Assembly: GCA_028386065.3 (NCBI GenBank) | Contig: JAKUCV010000874.1 | Coordinates: 62,001 to 126,000, forward strand | Source: Turnera subulata | Taxonomy: Eukaryota > Streptophyta > Magnoliopsida > Malpighiales > Passifloraceae | Reading direction: 5' to 3' | Length of the DNA: 64,000 nucleotides | Part shown: positions 48,546 through 57,959 of the stretch, in pieces | Layout of the letters: every line of letters begins with the position of its first letter | How positions within the stretch are numbered: position 1 is the first letter of the stretch | Made by a program: the position numbers and the translations under genes | Notes under the pieces: model-generated | The model's input: the letters and a program-made list of their open reading frames with translations, nothing else | Told to the model about the DNA's origin: nothing | Database searches by the model: none

Positions 48546-50100
48546 TGAAGCGCCCCAACTCGTATTTACCGTACACAGTAAACACGTGCCAGAACTATTC
48601 TTATTACAGTAGCAGACAGTACATACAATATAAAATACAATTCTAGCAATCCCAAATACAACATCTGTCACCTGATTCCGGGGATCATTATTCAATCCAT
48701 AACAATCTAAAAGCCCAACAGCAGCAACAAAATAAATATAATACACCAACAGCAACATATAAAATACAGCAGCGGAAGTCTTAGAATGAGATGCAGCAGA
48801 GGTATGAATCCGGAGACTGGTGGAGTAGAAACAGCAGTTGGCCGAACCACGTACCTGTACCACGAGCAACTCATCCTGCGGGATGAAACCCCGCAGGCGA
48901 GGGGTGAGTCCGAAGTGTTCACCGACGAAGGATAAACAGTAATATGCAGGTAAACACAATACTTTCGAAGTAAAATTCCAGAAAAAGACATAACAGAGAA
49001 ACAACCAGAATATAACTGAGCCAAGACCAAAAGAGTATTTATTATTACCAATTTTATCTCTAGGGGCCCTGTCACTGGACAAGCTAGGGTCGTACCTGGT
49101 TATTAACATGTTCTGGGTGCTAGATCAATCCAAGAGAACCCAGGGATTGACATCCCAAAAATATAGATCCCAGGGATAGACATCCCAAGCATAGACATGC
49201 TTATCACAAGTAACCCAGATCATAGCCACCACAAAATAGTTTTAACCATCTAGTCGTACCACTACTTTCCTAGTGACAAATAAGTCGTCAACACAACTTC
49301 CAATTATCCAATTATCTCATCATATCAGTTTATCCACAATCAAAAATCAACAACACAGCAAAAATACCACAATCAAACTCAATTAGCTCAGCAGTTTAAC
49401 CAGGCAAAATAATCACAGAAAAACAAACACAGTATCATGTGCAACATACCAAAGGTTATCCATCCTCACCTTAGCCGATTTCCCTACTCTTGGAAGTCCT
49501 CAAATTGTCCCGGCTCCGGTTCCTCGGGATACTGTTCGTTATCAGCTCCTAAATAGCAAACAATAGCATATACTCACATAAGATGCACATAAATGCAAAT
49601 GATGCTATACCGTAAAAATAAAACCTAAACTGGTTCGTTTACGTCCCGGTGAAACCCCGTTATCATCATCATTCACCATTATTATTCCTGTGTCAAAATA
49701 CCATACTGTATTTATACCCGGTTATTATTCCAGTATAATACTTTGATAATCCCCTTTCCAAAATATTTGATAAAAATAATTATCACCACCATCTATTTTC
49801 TTCTCCAAAAATTATAGTTATAATCTCTCTTTTTTTTTTTTTAGAAATTAGTCACGCATATATATATTTTCCGGTAAAACATTTACATAGTTTATTTCCT
49901 TAAGAGTATTTACTATAGTCATGTTATGCTCATCTTATTTTCTTGTAAATTGTTATTTACCATATCATATTTACATATTTCCAAAAGTACCTACCTTATA
50001 GTAATATGCTTATCGTCTTATTTATTTATTTCCAAAGTCATATTCCTTCTACGATATACCATATACCCTTCCATATTATTTATAGAAATATAAGCCTTGC

Positions 50101-50167
<67 letters not shown>

Positions 50168-51381
50168 TCATTTAATTTCTTTTTTTCCAAAATTTTCGTA
50201 TTTGTTTATTTATATTTTTTTATTATTTTTTTTACTGGATTGGGCCTGATTAGTACTGTCCTGCCCACTGCATAGAGCCCAGGCAGGCCCACGCAGCGAG
50301 CCCAGTACAACCACTAGCCCAACCCACTCCAAACCCAAGGTCCGAGCCCAACACCCAAAACCAAAACCCAAGCCCATACCCCATCAGGCCGGGTCAACCC
50401 GCGACCCGCATCATGACCCATCCGGGTCGAAATCCCCACAAACGGGTCTGCTCACCTCGGGGTTTGCAGACGGCGGCGGCGCGACGGCTAGCTGGCGAGG
50501 ACGACGCCGGTGGCGAGGCGAGGGCGGCTGACGAGGCGACGTGCCGCGGTGGCTGCAGGAGAGGAGGAGGCGGCCGCTGTGGTGTCGTGCGAGCTGGTGA
50601 CTTCGTCGGATCGAGTTCCATGGCGGCGGCGTCTTACAGCGGGGGACGAGTGTGGAGGAAGAGGGGAGGAAGGAGGAGAAGATGGTGGCGGCGTGGGGTT
50701 GTGGTGGTGCAGGTAGCGTCGGTTGTGGTAGGCGCGGGTGTGGCTCGGGAAAGGAGAAGAAGAGAGGAAAAAGAAAGAAAGAAAAAGAAAAAGAAAAGGA
50801 AAAAAAAGAAAGGGAGAGGGGGTCTCGGGTGATGTGTGTGTGTGTGTGCGTTTTTTTCTTTTCTTTCTTGGTTGGTTTTTAGTATTGCAGGAAGGGAAGG
50901 ATACTGGGTTGTAGGGAAGGAGAAGATGAGTTGGGTGTGTGTTTGAATGCAGATGGGCAGAGCAATTTATAGGCGGGAAAAAGGAGTGCAGGAAAAATTT
51001 AGTGGAGAAGGAAGATATTCAGTGGACGGCAGATGAATGTGGAGGATGGGATGCTGCCTCCATTATGCAGTTACTATGCTGCATAGTAAAGCATGTTTTA
51101 TCCGGATCAGAAAATAACTGTAATGCCCCCTTGACTTAATTTCTAGCCCGATAATTCGAGGTTAAACCTGACTTTTCTTAAGATTCCTGGACCCGAGAAA
51201 TGCCAACTCTGGTCCGAAAAATCCGCAGAAAAATCGGGAACGTGGGGTAAGGGTCGGTTTCGGAATCCGATGCATTATTTACCCTGAAATAATTACCCAA
51301 GATTAATTTCATTAGGTAAATTACTTGTACAAATCATTTTACAGTCCCGGTAAAAACACAAATTTTACCCGGGCCGTTACA
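48546..51381 (-). repeat. Element A 5' LTR
   Basis: 2836 bp, TGAAGCGCCCC...CCGTTACA on the plus strand. It carries an (ATT)n run at 50101-50166, a GC-rich block (50460-50740) and a TATA box on the minus strand at 50966-50971. Confidence 0.95.
50101..50166. repeat. (ATT)22 microsatellite
   Basis: About 22 units of ATT in the element A 5' LTR, against about 5 units at the matching place in the 3' LTR (42535-42550). Confidence 0.95.
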
Positions 51382-52239
51382 GTGATGTGGGGTTGATAAA
51401 AAGGAAAAGTATTGGAGTGGGATACAAGTTTAGGGTTTTTTCTAGGACAGAGAATACTCCAGGCGTGGAAACCAACTAGGAATTGGATTGGAGGAGAAAA
51501 AATAAGAAAAAAGAAAAAAATATGCAGCCGGTGGCGGACATACGGGCTTTGAGAGATGACCTCCAGGCCCTGGCGGTCGTCACGACATGACCGCCGGGGC
51601 TATGCCGGTAAATGGTTCCAGAACCTTCTTTTTTCCTTCTTTTTCAGTTCCTAGCCCATAACCATCACATTTAGGGGGTTCAATCTCGACCCTTAGAATA
51701 ATAGGACGACCCCTTACCTCCTGAACACTAAAAATATACCCCCCATTACACACAATTGGGACACATATTAAAATTATTCTCTACACATCCATAAGCTTAT
51801 AGTGCTTGGAGAAATCCTAGTTCTTTGAGCTTAGGAATCATTTTAGGAGTTGATTTTCTAGAGAGATTTTGTAGAGAGGAGTAGCAACATCCTAGTAGCA
51901 AAAGAAGAACAAGAGGATTACAAGAAGAAGGCCAATCGGAGCAAATCTTTGGAGAAAAGAGTGCAAACCCGAGAGGAGTGTTCTTCCCTGTGCAGTCTCG
52001 GAAAAATCATGATATCTCGAGCTACAGACATCGAATTGCTATGTTCTTGGAGTCTTTGGAAATATAAGAGAGAGATCTACAACTTTATTGTTGAAGCTAG
52101 ACGCTGATTCAGTCTCCTTTAGTACCAGTTTTCGATTAAAGTTGAATAAGATTCTATTGAGAAGCGGGAAGCTAACGAGAGCGAGAGGAGGGCTTCAAGA
52201 GGTAACCTTAACCCTTTAATTTGATTTTTGCTGCTGTGA
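51382..52239. other. Probable Tat-like LTR, body
   Basis: Non-coding. It contains an inverted repeat GGCGGTC-(10)-GACCGCC at 51572-51595. The region runs without a clear break to a CA end at 52952 followed by a primer-binding-like site, so I read it as most of an LTR whose left edge I cannot define. Confidence 0.4.
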
Positions 52240-52676
52240 TACTATTGATGATGATGATGCTTTGATTTTTGTGTGAACCCATGTTAGAACTACGTGGCTT
52301 TGACCCCGGCACGCAGGTACGTAGGTAGTCTCGGTCTGAAAACGGGATGCAAGCCAAATTTTGTTTATGTTGTGTTGTTGTGTGTGGTGTTGATGTTGTG
52401 ATGTCACTGTGATGTTGATGTTGCTTCTGTGACATTGATGTTGTTGTCATGATGTTAATATTGCTATTATGATGTCAATGCTACTGTAATGTTGCTAGCT
52501 TGTGAGTTGCGTTGTGTTGTTGCGATGTTGATGTTATTGTTGTGCCTTTGATGTCAATATTGTTGTGGTAATATTGGTGTTTCTATAATGTTGCTGCATC
52601 GTTTGCTGTGTTGTGTGATGCCATGTAAGAACTACGAGAGCTTTGAATCTGGTCGCCGGAGTTTGTAGGCAGTTTC
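52240..52676. repeat. Degenerate GATGTTGTT minisatellite between two related flanks
   Basis: Irregular GATGTTGATGTTGTTGT-like units fill about 52370-52610. The flanking sequences at 52279-52335 and 52620-52676 are diverged copies of each other (CCATGT(T/A)AGAACTACG...GTAGGCAG-type). It therefore looks like a diverged internal duplication of about 340 bp. Confidence 0.7.
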
Positions 52677-52863
52677 TAGTGGTGGAAGCTCAAGCTCAAT
52701 TATGTGTTTATTTTCTGTTTTATTGTTGTTGTGTTGTTTGTGCATAGGCATACAGTGATCTTCAATTGCACACGATTTCGCCCCAATATGGATGGGTACC
52801 TAACACCTTGCCATCTAGGACGAACCCCCGAATCCTACATCTTTGGAATGCTATGACCGGAAG

Positions 52864-52948
52864 CTGTGGGTAATGGATATCAAGGTTTTTTCCTGAATTT
52901 TGTCCTTAATAAAATTCAGGAAAAAACCTTGATATCCGTTACCCACAG
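52864..52948. repeat. 38-bp fold-back (inverted repeat with 9-nt loop)
   Basis: The left arm 52864-52901 (CTGTGGGTAATGG...) is the reverse complement of the right arm 52911-52948 with one mismatch, which would be a U-G pair in RNA. The loop is GTCCTTAAT. It ends four bases before the putative LTR end. Confidence 0.97.
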
Positions 52949-52954
52949 TTCATG

Positions 52955-52964
52955 TGGCGACTCC
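52955..52964 (+). other. Primer-binding-like site
   Basis: TGGCGACTCC, two bases after a CA that would be the LTR end. TGG followed by a tRNA acceptor complement is the expected form, but I did not identify the tRNA. Confidence 0.45.
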
Positions 52965-54105
52965 TTTGATGTAGTGAGGGGCCAAATTATTTTTTGGTCG
53001 GGTCCCCACAGGCGAGGTTCTGTTCCCGAAACGACGACGAAGGAGGGCAAAGATTATCCAAATAGGCATTATAAGAGGGCTGATTCTAAATCGAAGCATC
53101 TGCCCAAGTATTTCCAGGTAAGGTCTTCACGTCCACATAAAACTAGAGGTGTATGGTTTGCTCCTTTGTAGTATATGTTTCGATTGATTCAATTCAACAT
53201 ATAGATTAATGAATGAGATAATCTTACATTTATCCTTGTGTATTCAACTGCTATAATCTAAAAAATTGACCCAGTCTTTCAATCCTGAGTCGTAACAGTT
53301 GTCAACTTTATTAGACCTCCTTTGAATTTTTCATGGGCTGATTGTTTTGTTAGCATAGATACTAAGTAGTTTCTATGGGAAGTGGGTGAGAAATTTGTGA
53401 GCCAATGTGTTGTAGTGTCATAGTGGATACAGTTCAATGTGGTTTTATGTGATCATCTAATTATTATTACATGAATTTGGACTCTGGAGCGAGTGGTCTA
53501 TCAATAGATAATTTTTGACTTAAAAGCATACTGCATGTGCAAGAGGAGAAGCGAACTCTTCATAAGCTTCAATCTTTTATGAATACTATGATGCATTTTA
53601 AATTTCATTGCTTTAATCATCTTATCCTCTAATAAGTGATTGTAGGAAAAGTCCTATGAATTAATCCGTTAAAAAATAGGAAAGTTCATTCTCCCTTGGA
53701 AGTTAGATACAAAGCTTCAAGGCAAAATGAATTTCATTTTATGCTTCTTGTTGATGACTTGATGTGCAGGATTTGTTGATGTGTAAGAAGATAATAGGAG
53801 GGACAATGGCTTAGGCCGAATTTTCATTGTCATATTGTCAATGTCGACCATCATTGCCGACTGCCATCATATTGTGATTATTTTTCATATGTTAGTTTGG
53901 ACTTTGGGTAGAATTTTCACTACCAAACACTTTGGAAAATTTGGAATCAAAATTCGAATTTGGTGTTATCTGTTTGAAGTTTCATGTTTTTACATTTGGA
54001 TAACTCATTGTAATTTAAATTTTAAGACAGCTTATAAGTTTGTAATTTTAATTTGGATTTCTCAATTTTTTTATTTTTGGTCTTTGACTTTGACCTTGTG
54101 TTATT
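52965..54105. other. AT-rich region, no gene recognised
   Basis: Probably decayed retroelement interior after the primer-binding-like site. A short frame at 52866-53171 spans the fold-back and has no domain. Nothing else can be supported. Confidence 0.4.
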
Positions 54106-54231
54106 TGGACAATTCAGGCAGTCCGTTGTCTGGATCGAAATATTTCGGTCAATTTGGGTTCAAACACCCTCCATAGAATTTAGATCTGACCGAAGACCGG
54201 ACCAAATAAGATTGCCTGAACCAATTTGGGT
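54106..54231. mobile_element. hAT-like terminal fragment
   Basis: CGGTC/GACCGA-type subterminal motifs (TATTTCGGTCAATTTGGG, GACCGAAGACCGGACC) like those of the 4.4-kb and 27.7-kb elements. Neither terminus is complete. Confidence 0.35.
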
Positions 54232-55077
54232 TTAAGTTATTCTCAATTGTACAGTCCCATACCTGTACAACCTCGAAATCACTTCATTTGAGCTATTCTT
54301 AATTATACAGTCCCATACCCGTATAGTTACAAAATCGCCCCAACTGTGCAGCCCCATCCCTACACAGTCTCAGGATCTCTCCTATTCCGGTATGGATTCG
54401 GTTCATTCGTGTGCCCTTCCGTCTAGAAGCCTGCCAGAATCCGCTCCTTGTCCATGCTCATCCCGGCATCGGCGTACACTTCCCGCCCTCATAGACCCCG
54501 GGTGTCAGAGGCCCACCAGCTTCCGCTAGGTTCGTCCCCGAACCCTACACCGTACTAGGGAGTTCTGGAGCTTCGCTACCAACTATAACGTCTCGGCTTG
54601 TCGGCTGTCACTACAGACCAACACGGGACCTTTCCAACATGCTTTGTCCTCACTCGCATGTTTCCAAGGAAAACTTCCCAGGAGGTCACCCATCCTAGAA
54701 TTGCTCCAAGTCAAGCACGTTTAACTTTGGAGTTTTTCTAGAATGAGCACCGAAAAGATAGGTGCACCTTGTTGATATAGCTAGTACCCATCAAACCGTT
54801 TAAGTTATTCTCAATTGTACAGTCCCATTCCTGTACAACCTCGAAATCACTTCATTTGAGCTGTTCTTAATTATACAGTCTCATACCCGTATAGTAACGA
54901 AATCGCCCCAACTGTGCTACCCCATCCCTACACAGTCTCAGGATCTCTCCTATTCCGGTGTGGATTCGGTTCATTCGTGTGCCCCTCCGTCTAGAAGCCT
55001 ACCAGAAGCCGCTCCTTGTCCATGCTCATCCCGGCACCGGCTTACACTTCCCGCCCTCATAGACCCCGGGTGTCACA
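54232..55077 (-). mobile_element. Cassandra-like TRIM with a 5S rRNA-like sequence in its LTR
   Basis: A very short LTR element on the minus strand. The 5' LTR is 54584-55077, starting TGTGACACCCGGGG and containing a 5S-like segment. Then comes a 76-bp internal region with the primer-binding-type sequence TGGTAGCGAAGC (about 54570-54581) and a purine-rich end. The 3' LTR (54232-54507) repeats the first 280 bases of the 5' LTR but stops before the 5S-like part. A 5S rRNA inside the LTR and a tiny interior define the Cassandra group of plant TRIMs. It has no genes and depends on other elements. The 3' truncation hides any target duplication. Confidence 0.85.
54655..54775 (-). ncRNA. 5S rRNA-like segment inside the TRIM LTR
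   Basis: On the minus strand the segment reads AGTTAAACGTGCTTG, close to 5S box A, then TAGGATGGGTGACCTCCTGG, matching the intermediate element and box C, then GAAGT. The 5' part (GGTGCACCTAT) is recognisable but diverged. The promoter boxes of RNA polymerase III are well kept; the ends are not, so it is a 5S-derived element sequence and not a ribosomal gene. Confidence 0.85.
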
Positions 55078-55790
55078 GGGAGGCCCCATCTTTTCTTTTT
55101 CTATGGCTTTGTTTTTTTTTTAGCTTTTGGCTTTTTTCGTTCTAGCACCTTGTACTAAAGTTTCATTAATAAAAACAAACTATTTATATAAAAAAGAAAG
55201 GTTTAGATAGTCTTCTGCAGCTTGCAGCACAAATTGTCTTCACTCTTCAATTGCGAGAATCACATCCATACAGTATTGAAGTAACAAACTCAATTGCCTT
55301 GTAGTGACGATGACGCTGGTGAGGAAGACGAAGACGGTTACGATGATGGTGATGATGACAACAATGATGAGCAAAATCAATTTTTGAATGCGTTTGAGTT
55401 CCAACTCCCATAAAGTATTTTTGGTACTTGCTTTGTAGGTACCACAATTCTTGGTTAAGCTGCTATCTTTTTGGTTATGGCAGTGTAAAAGAAAGAAGAC
55501 ATTGGATTCGGCTATGCAGAGTCCAAAAATGCCTAAACTCAAAGGTATTATCAAGTGTGTAAACACTCAAGAGACTCAAGTGGTACTGTAACAAGTTTCA
55601 GACCGCATAATTTTTCTCTATGGCAATAAAATATGGTGCAAACTGTGGAGCCAAAAATGGATGTCCTTTCTTTTTATATTAGACAAATGGTTTTTAGACT
55701 TTGGTTAGTTTCTTGATATTCCATGGATAGAAACTTATTTTCAAGTTGATAACGATATATAATGTAATTGATGTATTGGATGTGATTATG
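55078..55790. other. Spacer, no gene recognised
   Basis: A T-rich stretch with TTTCATTAATAAAAAC near 55160 looks like a retroelement 3' end but cannot be assigned. No domain-bearing frame. Confidence 0.4.
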
Positions 55791-56811
55791 TAGGGGTGTA
55801 ATCGAGCCGAGCCGAGCCCGAATATAGGTAGGCTCGGCTCGAGGTCGTTAGAGAAAAGGCAAGCTCGAGCTCAAAAGATAATAGAGGGGCTCAGGTTCGG
55901 CTCGATTGGGCTCGACTAAGGTCCAAATGCAACAACTATATAATTTTTTTAACCCAACATGAGGATACCAAACAACCAATTGCAAAGCAAATGAACAACT
56001 GTATAGTTCAATAAAAAACGTTTGAGAGTGAGAATATAAACAAGTAAACATCAAGGACATAACTTAGATTATAAATCTAGAAATTACAATCTGGGTTTTA
56101 TTAGACCATGGGGGCGGTGGCGAACGGAGGCAACGACAAGAGCTGATGCGATAACCATCGGGACGGCTGTGACAACTCATGATCAAGCTCTAAGAGCAAG
56201 CCAAGAACATCTGGAGAAGACGGAGTCGCAAGGATTATGAACGAAGGGGAACTCTGTTCAGGAAGGGAGACTTGAGGTGGATGAAGAACTGGAATTGACA
56301 AGATATGGTGGTTGGAATTGGGCTGCTGGTGACGGCCGTCACGGCAGCAAGTTAAAAAAAAAATAGTCTGAGCAATATTGTGATAGGTTTGGCTGTTTGG
56401 GGGTAAACACTAAAATGCTGCTAATCGGGCAAAAAAAATATAGTGTCTTTTGGTTTCTTTTAAACTTTAAATTAAATACAAAATTATATTGGGTATAAGT
56501 TAATGATAAAGTCTAGCCCAGCATAAATAGGGGTTCGGTGTTTGATTTATGAGATTGGTTGTGGGTTTAAAATAGTAAGCAAAGCCCAAACTAAATAAAA
56601 AACCTACCTCTTATTTTAACAAAAGGAAAAATACTTTTTATTTAAAGTTCGATTTGGCTCGCGAGCCTAACGAGCTGAGTATTGCCTAGCTCGAGCTCAG
56701 CTCGTTTGACATTAAAGCTCGGCTCGAACTCGATAATGTCGAGCCGAATACAAACTTTCATCGAATCGTTCTCGAACAATTCACGAATTGGCCCAGCTCG
56801 TTTACACCCCG
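55791..56811. mobile_element. hAT-type non-autonomous element with CGAGC-rich ends
   Basis: The left end is TAGGGGTGTAATCGAGC; the right end, read inward, is CGGGGTGTAAACGAGC. Both ends are packed with GGCTCGGCTCGA-type subterminal repeats (55805-55920 and 56650-56800). The interior has no transposase. I found no clean 8-bp duplication, so borders may be off by a few bases. Confidence 0.75.
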
Positions 56812-57215
56812 ACTCAGGCAGTCTAAATAGTGATGGAATCAAAGGGAGTAAACAATCTAATTGCGCAACGGAATATATACAGATTGATTCCATAACATCA
56901 ATTGAACATATATTAGAGAGGGTATTCAGTACTTACCCGAATACTGAAGATCGCAGCTAACCACAAAAGAACTCTTCTAATCGCTCGTCACTTGGTTGTC
57001 GCAAACCACAGTGATCCTCTCTTGAGTATCACCTCCACAAGTAATCCACACAAGACAGGGGTCAAGAACTCTTTATAAGAGAACTACAATTGCCAAAACC
57101 CTAGAGAGCTAGTTAGGGATTTTGGCTCTAGGAGGAGAAGGAGGCTAGAGAACAATTCTCTGCGTTGGGTGTTATATCTAGATATCAATACCATAAGATA
57201 TCTATTTATAGGTAC

Positions 57216-57250
57216 TAGTCTATTAGGTTATAAGAAACCTTAATAGACTA
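57216..57250. repeat. Hairpin, 14-bp stem with one bulge
   Basis: TAGTCTATTAGGTT and AACCTTAATAGACTA are inverted around ATAAGA, with one extra base in the right arm. Confidence 0.9.
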
Positions 57251-57298
57251 TTTAAATAACTAATTGGACCAAAGCCCAAATAATTATTTAACTCATAC

Positions 57299-57322
57299 AT
57301 GGACTATTATATAATAGTCCAT
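57299..57322. repeat. Perfect 24-bp palindrome
   Basis: ATGGACTATTAT followed directly by its reverse complement, with no spacer. Confidence 0.97.
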
Positions 57323-57479
57323 ATATTAATTATTATTTTGACTTAACAATGGATCAAAATCCAATGTATGTTTTTATGCGAGCCCAAGTATTGCCCATTA
57401 CTTTTCAGATCCAACTGAATACCATATGATTGCTTTGATGTGAAACTGAAAACCGTTAGCACATTACAAGTGTTCTCAC

Positions 57480-57700
57480 TGTTGTAAAAAATGTAATTTA
57501 TGGAAGGATTTGGGAGAAGAAGAAAAAGGATGGAGGAAGAAAATAGGGAGGAACTCGGGTTGCAACCCGTTTTTCATCTTCTTTTTTTTCTGATTTTCAT
57601 TCTCATATATATAATACAAATGGAGTGGACAAAGTTCAGTTTAGTCCCTCAAAATGACATTCACTACATTTTGATCCCTCAAAATAATAAATTTATAACA
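57480..57700 (-). repeat. Element D 3' LTR (left)
   Basis: 221 bp, identical to the right LTR apart from A6 versus A7 and T8 versus T9. Confidence 0.95.
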
Positions 57701-57711
57701 CTCCCCCTTGA
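57701..57711 (-). other. Polypurine tract of element D
   Basis: On the minus strand CAAGGGGGAG abuts the 3' LTR. It is preceded by ACATT and, further upstream, by the CCCACTGGGTTTTTCTTGG stretch common before copia 3' LTRs. Confidence 0.8.
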
Positions 57712-57959
57712 ATGTCATTGTGCATTGGGTAGAATACGCTTTAGGGAGAACTGCCTCATTAAAAACCTTACCAAGAAAAACCCAGTGGGATAAAAACTTG
57801 GTGAAGGAAAAAAGAGTGCAGTGCGTATTCTTCTCCCCCTCATTTTGGCCTCTATAGATTTCCTGATATCGTTGCATGCCGATCGTCCTTGTCAGCTTCT
57901 GGTGACGTGTATTTTGTCTGATCATATCTTCAATTGGACAGAGTTGGCAGCATAATCTT

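Larger units (their letters stand above)
28558..51381 (-). mobile_element. Element A: decayed Tekay/Del-like Ty3/gypsy retrotransposon, interrupted by element B
   Basis: A minus-strand chromovirus-type LTR retrotransposon. Its 5' LTR is 48546-51381. Its 3' LTR is split by B into 28558-28584 and 41306-43765. The internal region 43766-48545 (4.78 kb) encodes gag, protease, reverse transcriptase, RNase H, integrase and a C-terminal chromodomain-like segment, in the order of the Ty3/gypsy class. The genes carry seven in-frame stops and at least three frame changes. The outer flanks (AACTT before 28558, GTGAT after 51381) do not match, so no target duplication is visible. It is the oldest layer of the nest. 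Confidence 0.93.
56812..57479. other. Palindrome-rich AT region, host sequence of element D
   Basis: No gene. It contains a perfect 24-bp palindrome and a 14-bp-stem hairpin (separate entries) plus ATATC/GATAT repeats at 57176-57202. It may be a decayed LTR. Element D interrupts it at CTCAC (57475-57479). Confidence 0.45.

Noticed and set aside
50394..50882. Arg/Gly-rich coding frames
   Set aside because: Low-complexity products from the GC-rich block and the GT/GA runs of the element A LTR; similar shorter frames occur in the other LTR.
54655..54775. A genuine 5S rRNA gene
   Set aside because: The 5' and 3' ends are diverged and it sits inside an LTR beside a primer-binding site, which fits a Cassandra-like TRIM.
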